From positions 1-40,763 of the forward strand of contig JAUYDS010000193.1 in the NCBI GenBank assembly GCA_030691735.1: DNA of 40,763 bases, read 5' to 3'. A program made the translations under genes and the position numbers. The notes under the pieces were generated by a model that was given only the letters and a program-made list of their open reading frames with translations, was not told the DNA's origin and did not search any database. The DNA is from Candidatus Aminicenantota bacterium. Lineage in GTDB: Bacteria; Acidobacteriota; Aminicenantia; Aminicenantales; UBA4085. Positions 32,402 to 40,763 of this stretch are shown piece after piece (within the stretch, counting starts at the first letter, position 1; every line of letters starts with the position of its first letter).

Positions 32402-34717
32402 TCACCGCGGGCCCGGGGGCAAATGCTCGCGCAAGTAGCGCGTCATCAATTCGTATTTGTGGACATTCGTAGTCTCGCCCTCGCTGATCCCATGGGTCCG
32501 GTTCGGGTAGGCCATCATCGTGAAACGCTTGTTGTATTTCACGAGCTCGTTCACGAGGGCTTCGGCGTTTTGATAATGGACGTTGTGGTCCCCGGTCCCG
32601 TGGATCAGGAGGAGATGGCCCTCGAGTTGCTTCGCGAAGTGGATCGGCGATCCGTCGTGGTATCCCTGGGCGTTGTCGGAGGGTAAGCCCATGTACCGCT
32701 CCTGGTAGATCGAATTATACAGCCGGTGATCGGCCGGGGCCGCGAGCGCGATGCCAGTCCTGTAAATCGAAGGATACCGAAACATCGCGTTCAGGGTCAT
32801 GGCCCCGCCGCCGCTAGCGCCCCAAATGCCGATCCGTTCCGGATCGGCGCTCGAGTAGCGGCCGAGGACGGCCTTCACGGCGGCGGCCTGATCCGCGGAC
32901 GCCAGGAGCCCGACCTGCCCGTAGATGACCTTCCTCCACTCCCGGCCCCGCGGCACGCGTGTCCCGCGATTATCGACGCTCATGACGATATACCCTTGCT
33001 GGGTGAGCAGCAAGTGCCAAAGATAGCGGTTCCCCCCCCAGCTGTCTTGAACGGTGGAACCCCAGGGCTCCCCATAAACATAAAAGAGCACGGGGTATTT
33101 CTTCGAGGGTTCGAGGCCGGGAGGCATCATCGTCCAGGCGTCGAGGAGAACGCCGCCGCCGATGTCGATGCGGAAGAATTCGGACGTCCCCTTTCGGAGG
33201 GCGCCCACCTTCGCCGAAAGCTCCGAATTATCGACGACGGTTCGGACGTCGGAATGGTCCGCCAGGCAGATGAGCTTGGTCACCGGCGGCTTTTCGAATG
33301 TCGAATACGTCTGGAAAGCCCAGCGGCCGTCGGGGGAAGCCTGATAGCGGTGGATCCCCGGCTGTCCTGGGGGGGTCAGCCTGACGGCCTGTCCTCTCCC
33401 GTCCAGGGCGGTTTTATATAGATAGCGCTGGGCAGGATTGTCCGGCGAGGCGATGTAATACAGGAGCCCCGCCGTTTCGTCGATATGGACGATGCTGTCT
33501 ACATCGAACGCGCCCGGCGTGACGAGCCTGATGTCCTCGCCGGAGCGGGCGACCACATACGCGTGCCGCCAGCCGTCCTTCTCGCTGATCCAGAAGAAGC
33601 GGCGCCCGTGTTCCAACCAGCAAAAATCGGTCACGACGTGGAGCCAGGCCGGATCGGAATCCTTCATGATCCCCCGGACGCGTCCGTTTCGGGCATCGCC
33701 GAACATGACCTCGTTCTCGTTCTGCCGCCGGTTAAGATGCTGGAAGACGACTTCTTCGGAATTGGCCGCCCAATCCAAGTTTTGGATATAGGCGTTGCCG
33801 GGATCGCCCGGAACCTGCAACCATAGGGTTTTTCCGCCCGCGGCGCCGACGATGCCGACGCGGGCGGCGGCATTCGGCTCTCCAGGCTTAGAGAACCGGA
33901 AGGAAATGATCCGGGGATAGAGGGAATCCGTGTTGTTGATCATGTGGAATTCCGGAACGCGGCTGACGTCGATTTGCCAGTAGGCGATCCGCCGGCTGTC
34001 CGGACTCCAGCGGAAACCGTTTGTGGTGAAGAACTCCTCCTCGGTGACGTAGTCGAACGTCCCGTTGAGCACGGTCTCCGATCCATCCGAGGTCAAACGG
34101 GTGATCCGATGCGAGGACAAGTCCTCGACGCGGATATTGTTCTCGCAGACGTAGGCCGCCATCCCGCCGTCGGGCGAAAAGGTGGGATTCAAGAGTGAGG
34201 TTTCGGGGGCGCCCCCTCCCAATTTCCGGAGTCCTCCGTTCTGGAGGTCGAGAATCCAATAATCGCCGAAGGTTTTATGGAACTCGCGCCGGGCGCCGGT
34301 GAGGAGAAGAAGCTTCGACCCCTCGGGCGAAAATTCGAAGTCCCGGACCGGGAGGGCCCGGCGTTCCCCGGGCGGGATCAGCTTGCCCGCCGGGACGAGG
34401 ATTTTCTTTTCTCCGCTCTCAGCATCGATCCGGACGATATCGCGGCCGTCGGCCTGACTCGCGGACGCTTCGGCTCGGAGATATCCCGAGCCGTCGGCCG
34501 ACCATTTCACGGGACCCCAACCGGCGGCGGCGAACTCCTCGGAACGGAAAATCCGTTCCAACGTCAGAGAGGAGGCGTCAGTCTGGCCGGGAAGGTCAGT
34601 CGATGGGCAGCTGCAGGACCATGAAAAAAAAGCCGAAGCGAAGACCATGCCGAATAGGACGACGGCATTCCCCCGGAAATCCGGACTCGAAGGGCGCAAA
34701 CGAGCCTGTCGGATCAT
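32402..34717 (-). CDS. Dipeptidyl peptidase IV (S9B)
   Basis: A 771-residue serine peptidase that removes N-terminal dipeptides, typically Xaa-Pro. The ATG at 34717 has AAGGAGG upstream. An N-terminal hydrophobic segment (about 18-33) ends near two cysteines (SCSC), so it is either a lipoprotein or signal-anchored. The propeller domain (about 50-510) contains DYVTEEEFF (222-230); its Glu-Glu pair corresponds to the DPP-IV motif that holds the free amino terminus, and RWSPDSRRIAYWQID follows as in the family. The hydrolase domain carries Ser635 (WGASGGG), Asp710 (GTGDHNVH) and His742 (RTHGIS). It differs from the S9 pair at 5067 and 15083, which lack the Glu-Glu motif. It has its own strong promoter. 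The assignment is the clearest of the S9 set. Confidence 0.93.
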   Translation of the reverse strand: MIRQARLRPSSPDFRGNAVVLFGMVFASAFFSWSCSCPSTDLPGQTDASSLTLERIFRSEEFAAAGWGPVKWSADGSGYLRAEASASQADGRDIVRIDAESGEKKILVPAGKLIPPGERRALPVRDFEFSPEGSKLLLLTGARREFHKTFGDYWILDLQNGGLRKLGGGAPETSLLNPTFSPDGGMAAYVCENNIRVEDLSSHRITRLTSDGSETVLNGTFDYVTEEEFFTTNGFRWSPDSRRIAYWQIDVSRVPEFHMINNTDSLYPRIISFRFSKPGEPNAAARVGIVGAAGGKTLWLQVPGDPGNAYIQNLDWAANSEEVVFQHLNRRQNENEVMFGDARNGRVRGIMKDSDPAWLHVVTDFCWLEHGRRFFWISEKDGWRHAYVVARSGEDIRLVTPGAFDVDSIVHIDETAGLLYYIASPDNPAQRYLYKTALDGRGQAVRLTPPGQPGIHRYQASPDGRWAFQTYSTFEKPPVTKLICLADHSDVRTVVDNSELSAKVGALRKGTSEFFRIDIGGGVLLDAWTMMPPGLEPSKKYPVLFYVYGEPWGSTVQDSWGGNRYLWHLLLTQQGYIVMSVDNRGTRVPRGREWRKVIYGQVGLLASADQAAAVKAVLGRYSSADPERIGIWGASGGGAMTLNAMFRYPSIYRTGIALAAPADHRLYNSIYQERYMGLPSDNAQGYHDGSPIHFAKQLEGHLLLIHGTGDHNVHYQNAEALVNELVKYNKRFTMMAYPNRTHGISEGETTNVHKYELMTRYLREHLPPGPR

Positions 34718-34738
34718 GATTTCCTCCTTGATCCAAGA

Positions 34739-34767
34739 ATGATATTTTTTAAAACACATCTTTTCAA
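34739..34767 (-). promoter_or_regulatory. Promoter of the DPP-IV gene
   Basis: On the minus strand TTGAAA (34762-34767), exactly 17 bases, then TATCAT (34739-34744). Each box matches five of six consensus positions, the best pair in the window. The predicted leader is about 15 bases long and consists mainly of the AAGGAGG ribosome binding site. Confidence 0.55.
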
Positions 34768-34945
34768 GGGGGCGGGAAAACGTTGTCGCAAAAGGCCCGG
34801 CTCACGAAAACAACCGGCTGGTCGATCGGCCCCTCTCCCGAGATCATCCGATGACAGCGTTTTTTCTCCGCGTGTATGATCGAGGCCGTGTCGGTCCTCC
34901 GATCGGGTCGATCCGGCGCTGTTCGCGACGGTTTCGGGATCCAGC

Positions 34946-36286
34946 TTATTTTCGGGCGCCCTTCATGAGGGCCTCAATCTCGGAAATCTCGCGCGGAAGA
35001 CCGGCCGAGAGGTTCTCGCACCCGGTCTCCGTGATCAAAACGATATTTTCGATGCGAACGCCGAGGTTTTCCTTGGGGAAAACGGCGAACACGTCGCTGG
35101 CAAAAACCTCGCCGGCACGCAGAGGCCGGTCCTTGGGCTTGTCGCTGCCGCCGGCGTCGTGCGTGGCCAGGCCGACATAGTGGGTGACGCCGCCCTCTTT
35201 GAAGTACCGCAGGCTGGTGAAAGCGTCCCGGCTCAGATCATAACCTTGATCCCGCAGTTTCCGGCGGACCTGCTCACCGACCTCGTAAGCGGTGACGCCC
35301 GGTTGGTAATAGAGCAGGCAGGCCTTGCTGACGGCGTTGCAGGCCTCGTAGATCTCGCGTTGGCGGGGGGAAAACGTCCCGTTGACGGGGAATGAGATCG
35401 TGATGTCGGAATCGTAATCCCGGTAGTCCCCCCCTGAGTCAACCACCAGAAAATCGCCGTCGACCAGCCTTCGGTTATGCCGGTAGTAATGCAGATACGG
35501 ATGGTTCTCAGCTGAGGAGATGATGACGTTGTAATCGAACACCCGGCGGCAGCCTCGCCGCTTGCAGACATACTCGAAGAGCGCGCTGATCTCGTATTCA
35601 TACTGGCCGACGCGGGCCTCCGCCATGACCTCGCGCATGGCCTGGACGCTAATCTGGCTGGCCTTGCGCAAAACGTCAACCTCGGCTGGCGTTTTAATCC
35701 GACGCAAATCCCAGAGGGTATGAGTGCAGTCGCGCACCTCGATGTCTGGAAAGCGCTGCCGGAGCATCGCGGCGAGTTGATGCTCCCGCGTCAGACGCCC
35801 GTCCCAGTCGCTGTTCGTCGCGACCTCCTGGGGCGAGCCCTCGGGAGTGAGGGGCGTATAAATCACCTTGGCCTGAGCCGCCAGCTTCGTTAGGACCGCT
35901 GTGAGTTCATCAGCGGGATAATATTTTTCAACTCCTGTGGCCCCCCGGGGATCGCGGAGGAGATCGAGGCTCAGGCCCTCATTCCGGAGATAGGCCTCAC
36001 TGGCCGAGTACAAAAGGAGGCTTTCCTTGTGGATACCGTCGACGATGAGCACGGCCCGGGGCAACTTGACGCCGCACAGGTAGATGAACTCGTTGTTCTG
36101 GATGAACTCGTTGTTCAGGGGCCCGGCCAACGATCCCTGGATGACCGCAAAGCCGTCGGGGATCTGGGCCATCAGCTTCTGACGCCGAGCCGAATATTCG
36201 GACGCGTCGAAATCCAGGGGTGGATCGACCGGCGCGGCGGTAGCCATCGCCAGCGCCAGAACGCACGCGGAAAGCGATCTCGTCAT
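34946..36286 (-). CDS. Secreted M24 aminopeptidase P-like protein, paralogue of 30988
   Basis: A 446-residue exported peptidase (short signal MTRSLSACVLALAMATAAP; GGAAGGA upstream). It aligns end to end with the 30988 product. Asp283 and Asp294, His369 with His376, and Glu413 match the metal ligands; Asp398 (FASDVFAV) stands where Glu is usual. Residues 58-68 read NNEFIQNNEFI, created by an 18-base tandem duplication at 36083-36118 that the paralogue lacks. The duplicated segment is near the start of the N-terminal domain and keeps the frame. It follows the CocE/S15-type gene by 63 bases on the minus strand and is probably the third gene of that operon. Likely substrate: peptides with proline in the second position. 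Confidence 0.9.
   Translation of the reverse strand: MTRSLSACVLALAMATAAPVDPPLDFDASEYSARRQKLMAQIPDGFAVIQGSLAGPLNNEFIQNNEFIYLCGVKLPRAVLIVDGIHKESLLLYSASEAYLRNEGLSLDLLRDPRGATGVEKYYPADELTAVLTKLAAQAKVIYTPLTPEGSPQEVATNSDWDGRLTREHQLAAMLRQRFPDIEVRDCTHTLWDLRRIKTPAEVDVLRKASQISVQAMREVMAEARVGQYEYEISALFEYVCKRRGCRRVFDYNVIISSAENHPYLHYYRHNRRLVDGDFLVVDSGGDYRDYDSDITISFPVNGTFSPRQREIYEACNAVSKACLLYYQPGVTAYEVGEQVRRKLRDQGYDLSRDAFTSLRYFKEGGVTHYVGLATHDAGGSDKPKDRPLRAGEVFASDVFAVFPKENLGVRIENIVLITETGCENLSAGLPREISEIEALMKGARK
36083..36118. repeat. 18-bp in-frame tandem duplication within an M24 gene
   Basis: GATGAACTCGTTGTTCTG (36083-36100) is followed directly by a copy with one difference in its final bases (CAG for CTG). 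It adds six residues compared with the paralogue at 30988 and looks recent. Confidence 0.85.
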
Positions 36287-36349
36287 ATTTGTATCCTTCC
36301 TTCAGGACATGGCGGCATCGAGGAGGGACCCGCCGATCCCCTCTCTCCC

Positions 36350-38284
<1,935 letters not shown>

Positions 38285-38385
38285 CGCGCCTTCCTGTTGA
38301 CTCAACTCCCGAAAGATCCGCGCCAGACTCGATCTATTCACGAGGCCCGTCAAAGGCGAATGGTAGATATTCATGACCTCCCCCT

Positions 38386-40539
38386 TTAATTGAGAATGCT
38401 CACGGGCACGGCCGCGCCGGGGGCGAAGTGATAATAGGCCTTGGTGGCGACGGTGGCGTTCTTCGCCTCCGCGGCGCGAGCGAATGCCCCCTTAGCCAAC
38501 GTGACGTGGACGCTGGTGGGATTCACCACGATTTTGATGATTTTTTCGGCGGCTATGTTGGAACCATCGGCTTTGGTGATAACCAGGCTCCTTGGGCGGA
38601 GGAGAGAGTCTTCGCGGATATAAGGATTGGCACCTCCCTCGCCGGCGTTGGAGTTAGGGATTCTCTGCTGCAATTCGATGTTCGTATCGAACGTCAGATC
38701 CGTGAGGCCTTTCAATTGAGCGTTGCTCAAAACCACGTCCTTGATTAGAGCGGCGTCCTTGGTTTTTTGGACGGTGATCGTGGCGACATCGTCCGCCGTG
38801 TAGAGACTGCCGGACGGATTGGAGGAATTGCATCGGGTGATTCCGCCGACGCTGATCGTCACGCCGAATGCGGGATCGGAAAAGACATCGCCCGGCTGCC
38901 AGCAGCAATCGGCGGAATCATACCCATCGAGGCGATTATCAATGGGCCGCCACAAACCCGTCAGGTTTTTCGGTCCGCCGACGATCGGATCGGCATAGTA
39001 CTTCTTGGAGATGATTTGTCCCGTATAATCAGCGCCCCGGGCTCCGGATTTTGTCGAATCGATCCGGTAGATGAGGACTCCGGCGTATTTTCCCCGTTCG
39101 TCCAAGGCGTTGACGCCCAACCTGGTCCGGAATTCGGCGACATAAGCGGTGGTGAGGCCGGTGCGGACGACCACCATCTTGGTCCCGCCCGGGGTTTCCA
39201 CAGGCGTGACAAAGTGGGTGGTGGAATGGGGGTTTGATTGGCTGACCACGTCCACCTGATCGTCCCGGATCCAGCGCAGTTTCCACTTGTGCCAAGCCAG
39301 GAAATCCGTGGAATGCCCGGCGATATTGCCCATCATGTCCCACCCTCCGCAAAAAAAGAACGAGCCGACCTTGATTTCCTGGATGACCGGGCTATACGAG
39401 TAGAGGTCCGGGATCCCGAAGGTATGCCCTGACTCGTGGACGGCCCAGCGGTATCCCCACCGGAACAGGTCATTGCCGGCCGTGATGGCCGTGTCGATAT
39501 AATGCGGCTTTTTGTCGCGATCGATATAGGCGATGCGGTTGGCGTTGGGCTCTTCGGGGCCGGTGGGTTTGCGGTGGGTATAGGCCGGGCCGTTGCGGAG
39601 ACCGGATGTGCCTTTGGCCGGCATGATCGCCAGAAGGTCATAGGCATCGGCTTGGATGCCCCATTGGTCATAGGCCTTCTGGCACGCTTCTCCGATATAC
39701 GCGTGCATCGGGATGGTCGAGCCGCCCGCCCGGTATTCGGTCGCGTTTTTATCCATCAGGATCCAGCCCAGCCGCTTTTCCACCTGCGGAGAAGCCAGGG
39801 AAAATCGGAACTGGCCGTAGGATGCTCTCGCGAACCACTCAACCGCACCTTGCAGGAACTCGAGGTAGGGGGCCGTGCCGGCATAAAGAGCTTCGGCATC
39901 GGCGGCGCGCCGGTCGGGAAACTCGACCAACACCATCAGCATGGTTTTGGACTTGTGGGTGGGGGTGACGATGCGGCCGTCCTTCCAATCGATGGGATTA
40001 TTTGCGTCATTTCGATTCGGGGTCACATCGGTATGGCGGTAGAGACCCTGCTCGCCGGTGACGGGATCGATAAAATCGAGATCGGTTCTGAGGATGTTCC
40101 AGCCTTCATCGCTCCCCGAGCCGGTTCCAATGATATGTCCGTTGGCGGCCGGCTCCCCCGACCTTTGGACCTGTGCCGGCTTGGAAGCACGGAATGAACC
40201 GAAGGCCTCGGTGGCAATGGTGGTGCCTTCGGAGGTTATGCGGGCGAATGGGTCCACGTTGATCACGACCGACAGGGCGTTGCCTATGACCGCGATGTCG
40301 GTTATCGCGGACGCGGGAATCACGGAGCTGTCTGGCTTGGTGATGACGATATGGGCGGCGTCGATTCCGGTTAACGCGACATTCGTTGTCGCGATGATCC
40401 TGGTCAGGCCTTGGAACTGGGCATTGCTCAGCGCAACAGGGGTGGAAGCCTGCGGCGGCAATCCAGCGGCTGAAAACAGCCCGAGCATCGAGATCAGGGC
40501 CAGGAACATGGCGTTGAAACGTCCCGCGATTTTTCTCAC
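38386..40539 (-). CDS. Secreted M6-like metalloprotease flanked by two copies of an unknown domain
   Basis: A 717-residue protein starting with GTG at 40539; no good ribosome binding site is visible, and an internal ATG at 40509 would shorten the basic n-region of the signal ([20 protein letters not shown]). The catalytic part (about 190-560) has [13 protein letters not shown] at 368-380 (His368, Glu369, His372, Asp378) and GGWDMMGN at 398-405, as in immune-inhibitor-A-type M6 peptidases. Residues about 35-116 and 602-705 are copies of one module: [29 protein letters not shown] and FARxxxxxxxTxATxA(F/Y). I do not know this module. The C copy has an insertion of about 22 residues. It heads a minus-strand run with the CocE and M24 genes and has its own promoter. 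Confidence 0.82.
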   Translation of the reverse strand: MRKIAGRFNAMFLALISMLGLFSAAGLPPQASTPVALSNAQFQGLTRIIATTNVALTGIDAAHIVITKPDSSVIPASAITDIAVIGNALSVVINVDPFARITSEGTTIATEAFGSFRASKPAQVQRSGEPAANGHIIGTGSGSDEGWNILRTDLDFIDPVTGEQGLYRHTDVTPNRNDANNPIDWKDGRIVTPTHKSKTMLMVLVEFPDRRAADAEALYAGTAPYLEFLQGAVEWFARASYGQFRFSLASPQVEKRLGWILMDKNATEYRAGGSTIPMHAYIGEACQKAYDQWGIQADAYDLLAIMPAKGTSGLRNGPAYTHRKPTGPEEPNANRIAYIDRDKKPHYIDTAITAGNDLFRWGYRWAVHESGHTFGIPDLYSYSPVIQEIKVGSFFFCGGWDMMGNIAGHSTDFLAWHKWKLRWIRDDQVDVVSQSNPHSTTHFVTPVETPGGTKMVVVRTGLTTAYVAEFRTRLGVNALDERGKYAGVLIYRIDSTKSGARGADYTGQIISKKYYADPIVGGPKNLTGLWRPIDNRLDGYDSADCCWQPGDVFSDPAFGVTISVGGITRCNSSNPSGSLYTADDVATITVQKTKDAALIKDVVLSNAQLKGLTDLTFDTNIELQQRIPNSNAGEGGANPYIREDSLLRPRSLVITKADGSNIAAEKIIKIVVNPTSVHVTLAKGAFARAAEAKNATVATKAYYHFAPGAAVPVSILN

Positions 40540-40579
40540 GTTTTTTCTACCCGGAGCGGAATGATATCGCTGCCCTTGT

Positions 40580-40607
40580 TCTATATCGACGCGGTTCCTT
40601 TTGTCAA
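40580..40607 (-). promoter_or_regulatory. Promoter of the M6 / CocE / M24 run
   Basis: On the minus strand TTGACA (40602-40607), 16 bases, then TATAGA (40580-40585). It lies about 40 bases before the GTG start and likely drives the three-gene run down to 34946. Confidence 0.5.
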
Positions 40608-40639
40608 CTGGTGAAGATCTTCAGGAGTTCCCCCAAAAT

Positions 40640-40763
40640 TTATGATGAAAAAAGCCATCGTTGGCCGGTATCGGGATCGCGGGAGGAAAAACAGCCGTAA
40701 AGGCCCCTCTTTTGGCCGAACAGATAGGCCTTGATCCCATCGGCCAGGGCATAGAAGCGGAAG
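40640..40763 (-). CDS. 3' end of a minus-strand gene cut by the window edge
   Basis: Forty codons are open to the right edge and end in TAA at 40640-40642. They read FRFYALADGIKAYLFGQKRG, then LYGCFSSRDPDTGQRWLFSS. The pattern looks like a real protein C-terminus; a glycosyltransferase-like tail is conceivable but I cannot identify it. About 100 bases separate it from the M6 gene, which has its own promoter. Confidence 0.5.
   Translation of the reverse strand, partial: FRFYALADGIKAYLFGQKRGLYGCFSSRDPDTGQRWLFSS

Overview
The window looks like chromosomal DNA of a GC-rich, Gram-negative, peptide-degrading bacterium. A member of the Acidobacteriota or Candidatus Aminicenantes is my best guess. 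That is inferred from gene content: an Oar-like TonB-dependent receptor, a GWxTD-domain protein, several VPS10/sortilin-type BNR propeller proteins and many exported peptidases. I saw no rRNA, tRNA, CRISPR array or phage gene.

Layout. Positions 1-446 are non-coding, possibly with an insertion-sequence end at the very edge. A Tat-exported M24 peptidase-like protein (447) converges on a short Tat-type aldo/keto reductase (2098-3018, minus). Behind the reductase lies a scar (3021-3591) holding a start-less, membrane-protein-like frame and a decayed IS91-type transposase. A plus-strand block follows: M24 peptidase (3652), S9 peptidase (5067) and a lipoprotein that fuses cyclophilin and FKBP domains (7617). 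A minus-strand VPS10/BNR protein (8866-11235) is divergent from a GWxTD/TPR pair (11603, 13782). Next come a second S9 peptidase (15083) and a second VPS10/BNR protein (17682), convergent with a TonB receptor (20502-23570, minus). The receptor is divergent from a second Tat M24-like protein (23897), which is followed by a third VPS10/BNR protein (25335). The last third holds an HEFGH metallopeptidase-like protein (28611, minus), two plus-strand M24 peptidases (29690, 30988), a classical DPP-IV (32402, minus), and a minus-strand run of an M6-like protease (38386), a CocE/S15-type hydrolase (36350) and an M24 peptidase (34946). The 3' end of one more minus-strand gene enters at the right edge.

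How it fits together. Twelve of the twenty intact genes resemble peptidases or related hydrolases. Most belong to families whose known members cut at proline: six M24 (aminopeptidase P/prolidase type), three S9 (DPP-IV type) and one CocE/S15. Nearly all carry Sec, Tat or lipoprotein signals. A TonB receptor and a surface-type prolyl isomerase with two catalytic domains sit among them. I infer an envelope system for digesting proline-containing peptides, with M6 and HEFGH proteases as possible endopeptidases and the VPS10 propellers as possible peptide-binding partners. Several promoters have good sigma-70-like boxes, and three S9/TonB/M24 promoters carry AT-rich GATAT-type palindromes that may be shared operators.
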